From: Akkermansia muciniphila
Lineage (GTDB): Bacteria; Verrucomicrobiota; Verrucomicrobiia; Verrucomicrobiales; Verrucomicrobiaceae
Direction: 5' to 3'
Assembly: GCA_945882215.1 (NCBI GenBank)
Contig: CAMCWM010000003.1
Location: 1-64,000, forward strand
Length of the DNA: 64,000 nt
Shown here: piece after piece, positions 9,053-16,958 of the stretch
Layout of the letters: each line of letters opens with the position of its first letter
How positions within the stretch are numbered: the stretch's first letter is position 1
Translations under genes and position numbers: made by a program
The notes under the pieces: generated by a model
The model's database searches: none
Seen by the model: only the letters and a program-made list of their open reading frames with translations
Told to the model about the DNA's origin: nothing

Positions 9053-9403
9053 GGTGAATGAAAGGTGTAATCTAATAATAATGGCAGCATTCTTCTAACT
9101 CCCGATGAGAAAGATGAGAAGCAAAAAAGTGGCTTTTTTCAGGCATCATTTTTCGTGCCGAAATTGTCGCTCAATTCTCCGAACGATTAAGCTGCCCGGC
9201 AGGGCTGCTGCGTGGGATGCTGCTTGACTTGCAGTTAAATGCGAGCTGTGAGCTACCAAGTCACGGTGCGCCTTGGGTAAGTATCTCATATACAGATGTC
9301 GTGCGATTCACCACAACACCGCTGCGGTGCCCTCCGCCAAGACGGCTTGCTGGCCTCCAATGGTTTGAGCCCAAAAACCAGGTCGCCCGCGCTGGCGCAT
9401 GCT
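9053..9403. other. Intergenic region upstream of the cytochrome operon
   Basis: This 351-bp stretch separates the cytochrome operon from the cyclase gene, both on the minus strand, so it should hold the operon promoter and any terminator of the cyclase gene. The half next to 9052 is clearly more AT-rich than its surroundings. The only structure I see is the A/T stem-loop at 9123-9139. No ORF in it looks like a real gene and no -35/-10 pair stands out. Confidence 0.5.
9123..9139 (-). terminator. Weak A/T stem-loop
   Basis: AAAAAAG and CTTTTTT form a 7-bp stem around a TGG loop. It lies downstream of the cyclase gene and upstream of the cytochrome operon. It could be a weak terminator or a promoter-proximal structure. 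The stem is nearly all A-T, so the evidence is thin. Confidence 0.25.
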
Positions 9404-10492
9404 TCAGGATGCCTGAATATCGCCCCTGGCCTCCTCCGCCCCCAGCCACAAAGCACGGCGCAAGACATCGCTGGCTTTGCCGCATTGATCCATCTGGCGC
9501 AATAGGCGGCCAAACTCCAGATGACCGTCGGCAAAATGCGGCCAGTAACGCGTGAGTTCGCTCAGCAGCAGTTCCGCCATTTGGAGATCATTCCGTTCTT
9601 GGTAGGCATGGGCCAGATGATACAGCGCGCTGGGATTGTCGGGCGAGTGCCGTAGCACCCTGCGGCACAGCTCCATGGCCTCATCCGTCACCTGGCCATG
9701 CTGCCGCTTGCTCCACACCTGGAACAGGTCATTCATCCAGAGATCCTGTGTCGCCAGAGTGATCGCATCCACCAGCATGGACTGGAGTTTCTCCACAAAA
9801 TATGGGTCGATCCGGCGGTGCGTGTCCTGAAAGCTGTGTGTCACCTCATACATGCCCACATCGCCCAAAATCCCCTTCACCTCGTAGCGCAGCCTTGCGC
9901 CAAAGATCAGGTTGCGCAGCAAATGGTGGATTTGCTTGAAGGCCTGATCAGACAAGAAAATTCGATAGTGCTGGCCATTGCGTGAGAGGCTTTCGACCCG
10001 CTTCGCCACATTGATGCCATAGCCGCTCAAACGCCAGCCCTCCCCCTGCATCACCGCCCACAGTGGCCCGTGGTGGATGCCGGCAGAGATTTCCGCCACC
10101 GGCGCACGCCGCTGGATGCGGCCGCGGTTTTGCTCTGAGGTCAGCCAGGCTGCCTTCAGTGTGATGGCCAGGCAAGCCAGTTGATACACATCATTCTGCG
10201 GCCTGCCGCTGTGGGCGAACACCAGCAGCTCATCCCCGGCGATCTGGTAAGTGTAGTCCCGGCCCGGCCGGTATGCCCCCTTGAGGAAGGTGTTGAAATA
10301 AAACTCGCACTGCCTGCCGCAGGTCGTGTGAAAATCATCCAGATAGGCCGCATACTCCGCCAGGCTCATCACGCTGGCGAAGACGCTGGAATTGACCAAG
10401 TCCACAAACAGCACGGCCGCCTCCAACGGCCGCCCCTGCCGGCTGTCAGCCGTCCCGTCCTCGCCGTGAGTGGTCTCTGCTGGGGCGCTCAT
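9404..10492 (-). CDS. Class III nucleotide cyclase-like protein with C-terminal TPR repeats
   Basis: A 362-residue soluble protein. Residues 22-215 match a class III adenylate/guanylate cyclase domain: metal-binding Asp31 in LFVDLVNSS, second Asp87 in YQIAGDELL, and the transition-state pair Asn161/Arg165 in GINVAKRVES. The base-selecting lysine usually found before the GD motif is Gln83, so ATP versus GTP preference cannot be read. The C-terminal part (about 270-350) has two to three TPR-like helical pairs (SALYHLAHAYQERND, ADGHLEFGRLLRQMD). It is encoded just upstream of an operon with a cyclic-nucleotide-binding ferredoxin, which suggests it makes the ligand for that protein (inference). 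It lies 15 bp after a lipoprotein gene in the same direction. Confidence 0.82.
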   Translation of the reverse strand: MSAPAETTHGEDGTADSRQGRPLEAAVLFVDLVNSSVFASVMSLAEYAAYLDDFHTTCGRQCEFYFNTFLKGAYRPGRDYTYQIAGDELLVFAHSGRPQNDVYQLACLAITLKAAWLTSEQNRGRIQRRAPVAEISAGIHHGPLWAVMQGEGWRLSGYGINVAKRVESLSRNGQHYRIFLSDQAFKQIHHLLRNLIFGARLRYEVKGILGDVGMYEVTHSFQDTHRRIDPYFVEKLQSMLVDAITLATQDLWMNDLFQVWSKRQHGQVTDEAMELCRRVLRHSPDNPSALYHLAHAYQERNDLQMAELLLSELTRYWPHFADGHLEFGRLLRQMDQCGKASDVLRRALWLGAEEARGDIQAS

Positions 10493-10507
10493 AAATCTGT
10501 TGGTTTC

Positions 10508-11191
10508 TCACAATTGGCGTCCGCGCTTCAGCGCATCGGGATCCGGCACTTCCTGCAATTTGTTCAGGCCGCCTTTTTTCAAGGCATCTGGGTCCGGCAC
10601 ATCCTGACGGTCGGCGGCCTGGGGTGGGGGTTGGTCTGACGGCATGCTACGGCTAGCACCCAGGATGTCGGCGGCAGCCAGCAAATCGTGGCATTCGACG
10701 CTTTGATTGAGCGTGCGGTTAACCCGCGCAAACATGTTATGGGAAGTGGGCAACTTGGCGATGAGTTGCCGCTGCAGCGCCACATTTTCCTTATAGTCTT
10801 TGACCTCGCCAGCCACTTGTTTGTCCAGTGCCTTGAGTTCGCGGTCGATCTTTGCCAGTTCCTTGCGGTCATTCAAGGCTCGGGCAGTGGCAACCCGCTT
10901 CTTATAATCAGCGAGTTTGTGGTTCAATGTCTCGATCCATCGCCTGGTGGCGGCATTTTCGCTGGCCGCTTCCCTGATGCATGCTTCCAATTCCCTCTCG
11001 AGTTCGGTGGTCTGACTCTTCATCAGCACCTGCTTTTGTTCCAAGGCAAAGAGCTCACAGCTTCTTGACTCTATCCGGACATCAGCTTTGGACTGGCTCC
11101 AGCCAAACAACCCACCCTGGCTCGGATCGCCAGTGGTGGCACAGGAACAGAGGCTGAATACCAGCAAGGCATTTAAGAGGGGGCGCAGCAT
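10508..11191 (-). CDS. Coiled-coil lipoprotein with duplicated C-terminal motif
   Basis: A 227-residue lipoprotein. The start at 11191 places MLRPLLNALLVFSLCSC at the N-terminus; the Cys after LCS is the likely lipidated residue, although Cys at the -2 position is unusual. The upstream extension is out of character and was rejected. Residues about 40-150 are strongly charged and helical, predicting a coiled coil. The C-terminus contains two copies of VPDPDALK followed by a basic residue and Gly. The gene ends 15 bp before the cyclase/TPR gene, so the two are probably co-transcribed. I do not recognise the family. It may be an envelope sensor or scaffold linked to the cyclase, but nothing in the sequence proves it. 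Confidence 0.75.
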   Translation of the reverse strand: MLRPLLNALLVFSLCSCATTGDPSQGGLFGWSQSKADVRIESRSCELFALEQKQVLMKSQTTELERELEACIREAASENAATRRWIETLNHKLADYKKRVATARALNDRKELAKIDRELKALDKQVAGEVKDYKENVALQRQLIAKLPTSHNMFARVNRTLNQSVECHDLLAAADILGASRSMPSDQPPPQAADRQDVPDPDALKKGGLNKLQEVPDPDALKRGRQL

Positions 11192-11350
11192 GTGTATTTG
11201 AGTTGAGGTGATGCTGGTGGCAAGAAACCGCCGGTCAAGCGGCAAATCATCTGGCGGCCCGCGGCGTTTATCTCCCACCCCGGTGAACTTCGTTGCGATC
11301 ATGCTGGCCAGGTGGTTTCATTGCCTCTCCTTGCACGCACCCCCACTTTC

Positions 11351-12163
11351 ATGAGCACTTCCCCCACCGCCGCCAGCCCTTTGGGCGTCTTTGACTCCGG
11401 CGTCGGCGGATTGACGGTCGTGCGAGCTTTGCGGGATCTGCTGCCGAATGAATCCATCGTCTATCTCGGCGACACAGCCCGCGTGCCCTATGGTTCCAAG
11501 TCACCGGACACGATCCGGCGCTTCTCGATGGAGGACACGCAGTTCCTCGTCTCGCACGGGGTGAAGGCGGTGGTGGTGGCGTGTAACACGGCCACGGCGC
11601 ATGCACTGCCGGTTTTGCAGGCCACTTTTCGCGTTCCTGTGATCGGTGTGCTCGGTCCTGGAGTCGAGGCCACGCTGGCGGATGCCCATTGCGAACGCGT
11701 GGGCATCATCGGCACGGCGGGAACGATCCGCAGCCATGCCTACCAGCATGAGATCGCGATGCGACGGCCGGATATCATGATTGAGGCCAAGGCGACGCCG
11801 CTGCTGGTGCCATTTGTCGAGGAAGGCTGGATCGACCATCCCGCGCTAAAGTCAGTGCTGCGCGAGTATTTAAAACCACTGCTCGACAAGGGCATCGACA
11901 CACTGGTGCTGGCCTGCACGCACTACCCGCTGCTGATTCCCGTGCTGAAACGCATGCTGGGCCAGAAAGTACGGCTGGTGGACTCCGCCAGCACCTGCGC
12001 GGCCCATGTGAAGGCACGGCTGGAGCAAGACGGGCTGCTGCGGACGGTGAAATCGAAACCCACGCTGGAGATTTACCTCACCGACCACTCCGAGCAGGCG
12101 GAGAATCTGGCCAAGCGCTTCCTGGGCACGGATTTCGGCAAGGTGAAGAAGGCGGTTGTTTGA
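11351..12163 (+). CDS. murI: Glutamate racemase
   Basis: A 270-residue enzyme that converts L-glutamate to D-glutamate for peptidoglycan synthesis in the cytoplasm. Family features are the N-terminal GVFDSGVGGLTVVRAL, YLGDTARVPYGSKS, the first catalytic Cys in VVACNTATA and the second in LACTHYPLL. The start at 11351 was preferred over the ORF start at 11312 because the protein then begins shortly before the conserved GVFDSG motif and leaves room for a promoter. The length is normal for MurI. It is divergently transcribed from the coiled-coil lipoprotein gene and followed by an LptF/LptG-type permease gene. Confidence 0.96.
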   Translation: MSTSPTAASPLGVFDSGVGGLTVVRALRDLLPNESIVYLGDTARVPYGSKSPDTIRRFSMEDTQFLVSHGVKAVVVACNTATAHALPVLQATFRVPVIGVLGPGVEATLADAHCERVGIIGTAGTIRSHAYQHEIAMRRPDIMIEAKATPLLVPFVEEGWIDHPALKSVLREYLKPLLDKGIDTLVLACTHYPLLIPVLKRMLGQKVRLVDSASTCAAHVKARLEQDGLLRTVKSKPTLEIYLTDHSEQAENLAKRFLGTDFGKVKKAVV

Positions 12164-12222
12164 AGCGGACTATGGCAATCTCAAATTGCCCGACGGAGAC
12201 ATCTCGCTAGCCTCGCGGCCAC

Positions 12223-13356
12223 ATGTTTCCGCGCATCTTTGACCGCTACCTGGGCCGCCAAGTTGGATCAGCCACGCTGATCGGCGTCGCCCTGCTCAGC
12301 GGCGTGATGGTTCTGGGGAATGTGTACAAGAAGCTCGACGAGCTGTTGGGCAACACCGAGCTGCCGCTCTCGGTGATCGCGGAGTTCGTGACGCTGGTCA
12401 TCCCCTTCTCGCTGATCTTTACCATCCCCTGGGCCTTTCTGACCGGCATCCTGCTGGTGTTTGGCCGTCTCTCCGCCGACAACGAGCTGGTGTCTCTGCG
12501 CATGACCGGCATGTCCATGCAGCGCATTTGCGCGCCGGTGTTTGTGCTGGCAGTGCTGCTCAGCGGCCTGTGCCTGTGGGTGAATGTCAGCCTAGCCCCG
12601 GCGGCGAAGGACCGCATGAAGCGCCTGTTTTACGAGGTGGCCGTGAAGCAGCCGGAGACACTGTTCCAGGAGGGCCAGGTGCTGGAGCGCGTACCTGGCT
12701 ACCGCATCTACACTGGCAAACGCGACGACAAGACCCTGACCGACCTGCACATCGTCAAGCTCAACAGCGCCGAGGTCGGCAGTTACATCCGTGCCAAAAG
12801 CGGCCTGATCCAGACGGTGCCGGGCAAGCTGGACTTCACCATGCTGCTCAAGGAGGTGAGCATCGAGCATTTTCAGGCGCAGACCGCAGCGGGACCACCT
12901 GCCGCGCCCAAACCACTGACCCTGGCCGAGTTTCCGCTCGAGTTCCCGCTCTCCGACATGCAAAAGGACGCGGTGCGGGTGAATGCCAGCATGAAAACGA
13001 CCAGCGCCCTCGCCGAGGAGGTCCGCACCTGGAAAGACACCTTCACCGGCGAAAAGCTCGATGCAGTGACACGGTCGCTGTCACTCACGGAACTCAGCAA
13101 GCGCTACAGCTTCTCGATGGCCTGCTTCACCTTCGCGCTGGTGGGCATTCCGCTGGGCGTCACGGCCCAACGCCGCGAAACCTCCAGCGGCTTCGCGCTG
13201 AGCCTCATCACCGCCACGGTGTACATCGTGTTCATCATTCTGGCGGACACGCTGAACGACAAACCAGCGGCCATGCCCCACCTCATCATGTGGCTGCCCA
13301 ATGTGATCTTCCTCGGCATCGGGGGCTGGCTGTTTTACAAGCTGAGCCGGAAGTGA
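12223..13356 (+). CDS. LptF/LptG (YjgP/YjgQ) family permease
   Basis: A 377-residue membrane protein of the lipopolysaccharide-export permease family. Three membrane segments lie in the first 125 residues, including the characteristic FGRLSADNELVSLRMTGMS stretch. A periplasmic beta-jellyroll-like domain (about 130-285) follows, then three C-terminal membrane segments (FTFALVGIPLGV, the LITATVYIVFIILAD region, IMWLPNVIFLGIGGWLFY). In LptB2FG these subunits extract lipopolysaccharide from the inner membrane. The partner permease is not in this window, so LptF cannot be told from LptG with certainty. It lies 59 bp after murI. Confidence 0.9.
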   Translation: MFPRIFDRYLGRQVGSATLIGVALLSGVMVLGNVYKKLDELLGNTELPLSVIAEFVTLVIPFSLIFTIPWAFLTGILLVFGRLSADNELVSLRMTGMSMQRICAPVFVLAVLLSGLCLWVNVSLAPAAKDRMKRLFYEVAVKQPETLFQEGQVLERVPGYRIYTGKRDDKTLTDLHIVKLNSAEVGSYIRAKSGLIQTVPGKLDFTMLLKEVSIEHFQAQTAAGPPAAPKPLTLAEFPLEFPLSDMQKDAVRVNASMKTTSALAEEVRTWKDTFTGEKLDAVTRSLSLTELSKRYSFSMACFTFALVGIPLGVTAQRRETSSGFALSLITATVYIVFIILADTLNDKPAAMPHLIMWLPNVIFLGIGGWLFYKLSRK

Positions 13357-13670
13357 GGCTGGGCCGCATTGGGAAACCCGCCCGTCGCCTCTGCCGAGAT
13401 GAGATGGTATGGCGCTCGCGGAATGCACGACAGCGTCACGCGAGACAAAGGACCACCGTTGCTCCCAGACCAGACCGCACCACACAGGAAGCCTGAAGGG
13501 CTTCAGGATTGCAGCCCAGGGATGAGCGAGGCACGAGCGATTCCCTGGGTTCGTGCCATCGCAGCAATGGAAGCAAAGCGATCGTGTCATCGGAGCCCCA
13601 GAGCCGCCAGCAGCGCCTGGGTGCGGTGCCGCCAGCCAGCCTGCGCACCAGAACCCGAGCAGTCACAGCG
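13357..13670. other. Intergenic region between convergent genes
   Basis: This 314-bp stretch lies between the 3' ends of the LptF/LptG-type gene and the M20 peptidase gene. It contains a REP-like hairpin (13515-13549). No credible coding sequence was found; the short ORFs are low-complexity and overlap on both strands. Confidence 0.6.
13515..13549. repeat. REP-like stem-loop between convergent genes
   Basis: CCCAGGGA at 13515-13522 pairs perfectly with TCCCTGGG at 13542-13549 around a 19-nt loop that itself holds the near-repeats GAGCGAGG and CACGAGCG. It sits between two convergent genes and could act as a bidirectional terminator. The layout resembles dispersed REP-type elements. No second copy was seen in this window. 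Confidence 0.55.
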
Positions 13671-14969
13671 CTATTTCTTCATCAATCCGATCACCGCTGT
13701 AGTCATCGCCTTCACACCCGTTTCAATGCTGGGCTCGGGAACCGGTTTGAAGAAGGGGGAATGCAGCGATGGCAAGGTGGTGCCCTTGGCCTTCGCTTCT
13801 GCCACGACCTGCGGCGGCTGCGTGCCGAGCCAGAACATGCACAGCGGCACTTTTTCCTTGGTGAGACCGTATTCGGCAAAGTCTTCGGCTCCCATCACGG
13901 GTTCGCGGGTCAGGACGTTGTCAGGACCGATGGCGGAGCCGACCAAGCCGCGCACTTCAGCGCACAAGGCGGGCTGATTGTAGAGCGCGGGCGCTTGATC
14001 GTCGGAGACGATGACTTCGGGCATCTTATCAGCGGGCATGTTCGCGGACTCGGCCTGCGCTTTGACGATGCGCTTGATGGATTCGATGAGCTTCTTGCGC
14101 GTGTCCGTCTGATAGCTGCGCAGCGTGAGCTGGAGGCGCACCTCGTCGGAGATGATGTTGCTTTTCGTGCCGCCGTGGATGCTGCCGACCGTCACCACCG
14201 CCGGATCACCGGGCCGCACCTCGCGGCTGACGATGGTCTGCAAGGCCAGCACGATGTGCGAGGCGAGCACGATGGGGTCTCTGGTCAGATGCGGCATGGA
14301 ACCATGCCCGCCGACGCCTTTGACGACGATCTCAACGCTATCGACATTCGCCAGCGCGTAACCTTCGACGATGCCGATCTGCCCATGCGCCATGTCGGAG
14401 GCGCAATGCAGCGCGATGGCCTTGTCCGGCTTTGGAAACTTGGAAAACAAGCCCGCACGCAGCATGAGCCGCGCCCCGAGCACGCGCTCCTCCGCATGCT
14501 GGCCGATCATGACGACCGTGCCCTTCCATTGATCCCGCATCTTGCTCAAGGCCCGTGCCGTGCCGATGAAACTGGCCATGTGGATGTCATGCCCACAGGC
14601 GTGCATCACGTTCACCTCGCGTCCGAGATCATCCTTCACGACCTTCGTGCTCGCGTAAGGCGCACCAGTCTGCTCCTTCACCGGCAGCCCGTCCAAATCC
14701 GTGCGCACCATGATCACCGGCCCCTCGCCGTTCTTGAGCACACCGACGAGGCCGTTGCCACCGACCTTCTCCATGACCTCAAAACCGGCCGCTCGCAGTT
14801 CTTTGGCAACGCGGGCCGCCGTCTCCACCTCGTGCAGCGACAGCTCAGGGTTCGCGTGCAGTTCCTTGTAGAGCGCCACAAGCGATGGCAGCTCCGATTT
14901 GACCTGTGAGACCACATCGGCGGCAAAAAGCGAGGCTGTGGCAAGGAGGGAGACGAGGAGCGTTTTCAT
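13671..14969 (-). CDS. Exported M20-family amidohydrolase/peptidase
   Basis: A 432-residue metal-dependent hydrolase of the M20/amidohydrolase family (hippurate or N-acyl-amino-acid amidohydrolase type). Visible motifs are ELHANPELSLHE, VRTDLDGLPV, the metal-binding HACGHDIHMA, the EE pair in GQHAEERVLGA, a dimerisation domain with GVGGHGSMPH, and the C-terminal MGAEDFAEY. The start at 14969 gives a signal peptide (MKTLLVSLLATASLFAAD). The 33-residue upstream extension is encoded by an intergenic repeat element and was rejected. It probably releases amino acids from N-acyl or aminoacyl substrates in the periplasm. The real substrate is unknown. Confidence 0.9.
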   Translation of the reverse strand: MKTLLVSLLATASLFAADVVSQVKSELPSLVALYKELHANPELSLHEVETAARVAKELRAAGFEVMEKVGGNGLVGVLKNGEGPVIMVRTDLDGLPVKEQTGAPYASTKVVKDDLGREVNVMHACGHDIHMASFIGTARALSKMRDQWKGTVVMIGQHAEERVLGARLMLRAGLFSKFPKPDKAIALHCASDMAHGQIGIVEGYALANVDSVEIVVKGVGGHGSMPHLTRDPIVLASHIVLALQTIVSREVRPGDPAVVTVGSIHGGTKSNIISDEVRLQLTLRSYQTDTRKKLIESIKRIVKAQAESANMPADKMPEVIVSDDQAPALYNQPALCAEVRGLVGSAIGPDNVLTREPVMGAEDFAEYGLTKEKVPLCMFWLGTQPPQVVAEAKAKGTTLPSLHSPFFKPVPEPSIETGVKAMTTAVIGLMKK

Positions 14970-14979
14970 AAAAATGACG

Positions 14980-15109
14980 AATGACGAAACCAGAATGGCG
15001 AATGAATGCCGAAGCTCGAATGACGAAAAAGCACGATGAATCCCTGTGAGGAGTTCGGACTTCGACATTTGGGGCTTCTTTCGTCATTCGTCATTCTGAT
15101 TTCGTCATT
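14980..15109. repeat. MITE-like element with 26-bp terminal inverted repeats (GAATGACGAA family)
   Basis: Left arm 14980-15005 and right arm 15084-15109 are inverted copies matching at 24 of 26 positions. They are built from AATGACGAA and GAATGGCGAATGA-type units, and the centre is about 78 bp. No ORF for a transposase is present. The right arm overlaps the end of the NapH/NapG-like gene and supplies its last codons and stop. Related arms occur at 50360-50453 and 56368-56400. Confidence 0.8.
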
Positions 15110-16860
15110 ATCCTGCGGTCTTCCTTGCCCGGACCAGCGGAAATCACGATGGCGGATTGTTTCAGGAGGCCTTTTTCGAGGACATTGATGCCGTGGCAGC
15201 GCGTCTGGCACAGGCCGCAGCCGACACATTTGTCGGCGAGCACGACGGGGGCGACGAAACCCGTGCCTTCGACAGGATTTCCGTTCGCGTCCGCCTTCGT
15301 GTGGACCTGGATGAACTCGATGGCGTTGTAGCCGGCGGCGGTGCAGTCATCGACGCAGAGCTGGCAGGCCTCTTTCCCGGCATGCGGCAGGCAGGTTTGC
15401 AGATTCACCTCCGCCAAGGCCATGCGCGTTTTCTTTTTCACCTCCAGCGGCAGAGGCTGGATGGCGCCGGTGGGACACACCTGGCCGCAGGCGTTGCAGC
15501 TCGACTCGCAGCCCGCCCAGTCGGCCTTCACCATCGGCGCCCACAGGCCTTCAAAGCCCTGCTCGAAGCCCTCGGCGTGCAGCACGTTGTTCGGACAGGC
15601 CTTGAAACACTCGCCGCAGCGAATGCACATTTGCAGGAACTCCTTTTCCGGCACGCTTCCCGGCGGACGCACGGGGCGGAAGGCGTCCTTGTTGTCCAAA
15701 TCGGCACCCCACACGCTTGTCGCGGCCTTTGCAGCCGCACCACCGGCCACCGCGAGCGCGCCGCCGGTGGCGAGCGACACAAAACCGCGCCGTCCGAGCG
15801 GCGTCTCGTGCGTGGGCGGTTCGTTCTCCTTTTTCAGACTCATCACGTCCCAGCGATCCACGAATTTGATCGACAGCGTCGGACACACGCCGCCGCAGGT
15901 CTGGCAGAGCGTGCAATCCGTCGTGCGCGTGGTGAAGTCCGGCTTGATCGCGTCGAAGGGGCAGATGTCCACGCACTTGCGGCATTTGATGCAGGAGTCC
16001 TCAACTTTGCGCTCGGTGACGCGGAAGAGATTGGCCACGGAAAACACCGCGCCGCTCGGGCAGACATATTTGCACCAAAAACGCGGACGCAGCAGACCGA
16101 GGCCGAGCACGCCGAGGAACAACAAGATCGAAATCACATGTCCCGCGTGCATCGGCACGACGAGATGCCACTCGCGCAGCAAACCCGTCTGCAACGGCTC
16201 ACCGAGAAAGAGCAACCCGCGCGTGATCACCGGAATCGCGGCAAAGAACCCGCTGATGAGCACACCAAACGCGGCGGCGATCAGTGTGCCGAGCAGGAGG
16301 TAGTATTTGATGTGGACCCACCAGCCGTCGCCTTTCACACGGAAACGCTTCACTCGTCTTCCAATCAGCCAGTCGAACAGATCAATCATCGTGCCAAGCG
16401 GACACAGGTAGCCACAAAAGCCACGCGGAATGAGCACGCAGGCCAGCAGAATGATGCCCGCGCTCACCAGCGAGTAAATCCAGCTTCGCGACGCGATGGC
16501 GGTGCTCAAACTCACCAGCGGATCGATGCGCAGAAACAAATCCGCCGGAATCACCTCCTTCCGCGCCAGGTCGTCGGTGTAGTGCGACGGCCACACGGCC
16601 TCTCCGCCGAGCAACGCATCGAGTTGAGCCTCTGTGGCGGGTGTCTCAGCCGTCGATGCCGGCCTGGCCGTGTAGGGCCAGCACACATAGAAAAACGACA
16701 CCAAGAATGTGATGAAGCACACCGCCTGGATCACGCGCCGCAACGGCGAAGAGGCCATCGTCGGTCCGATGCGCTCCAGCACCCGTCGAAACCTCCCCGG
16801 CGGCTTGCGGTCCGCCTTTTTCGCCCGTTTGAGCGTTGGGAGATAATGATCGAGGCGCAT
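15091..16860 (-). CDS. NapH/NapG-like polyferredoxin fusion membrane protein
   Basis: A 589-residue protein. The first half has four membrane segments (about 43-63, 126-146, 186-210, 238-258) with the NapH/NosR-type motifs CGYLCP (149-154) and CKYVCP (263-268). Two [4Fe-4S] sites follow (Cys290/293/296/300 and 316/319/322/326). A twin-arginine-like segment RRGFVS begins at 357 and runs into a hydrophobic stretch. A NapG-like part with further clusters comes next (412/415/418/422, 451/455/458/462, about 490-506, and 545/548/551/555). It probably takes electrons from quinol or a cytosolic donor to extracytosolic flavoprotein, since the genes upstream encode an FMN-binding protein and ApbE. Its last residues and stop come from a repeat element. 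Confidence 0.88.
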   Translation of the reverse strand: MRLDHYLPTLKRAKKADRKPPGRFRRVLERIGPTMASSPLRRVIQAVCFITFLVSFFYVCWPYTARPASTAETPATEAQLDALLGGEAVWPSHYTDDLARKEVIPADLFLRIDPLVSLSTAIASRSWIYSLVSAGIILLACVLIPRGFCGYLCPLGTMIDLFDWLIGRRVKRFRVKGDGWWVHIKYYLLLGTLIAAAFGVLISGFFAAIPVITRGLLFLGEPLQTGLLREWHLVVPMHAGHVISILLFLGVLGLGLLRPRFWCKYVCPSGAVFSVANLFRVTERKVEDSCIKCRKCVDICPFDAIKPDFTTRTTDCTLCQTCGGVCPTLSIKFVDRWDVMSLKKENEPPTHETPLGRRGFVSLATGGALAVAGGAAAKAATSVWGADLDNKDAFRPVRPPGSVPEKEFLQMCIRCGECFKACPNNVLHAEGFEQGFEGLWAPMVKADWAGCESSCNACGQVCPTGAIQPLPLEVKKKTRMALAEVNLQTCLPHAGKEACQLCVDDCTAAGYNAIEFIQVHTKADANGNPVEGTGFVAPVVLADKCVGCGLCQTRCHGINVLEKGLLKQSAIVISAGPGKEDRRIMTKSE

Positions 16861-16880
16861 GGGGAAGTGATGAGTTACGG

Positions 16881-16958
16881 GTTATGAGTTATAAGTAGCG
16901 ACGCGCATTTCTGGTTGAGTTGACGAACGATTCCCGCTCATAACCTATAACTCATAAC
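16881..16958. repeat. Imperfect inverted-repeat element (ATAACTCATAAC family)
   Basis: GTTATGAGTTATA at 16881-16893 pairs perfectly with TATAACTCATAAC at 16946-16958. The right arm abuts the TAG stop of the FMN-binding protein gene (16958-16960). A related copy lies at 22961-23020. It falls between two genes of one operon, so it may affect mRNA processing or read-through. Confidence 0.7.
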
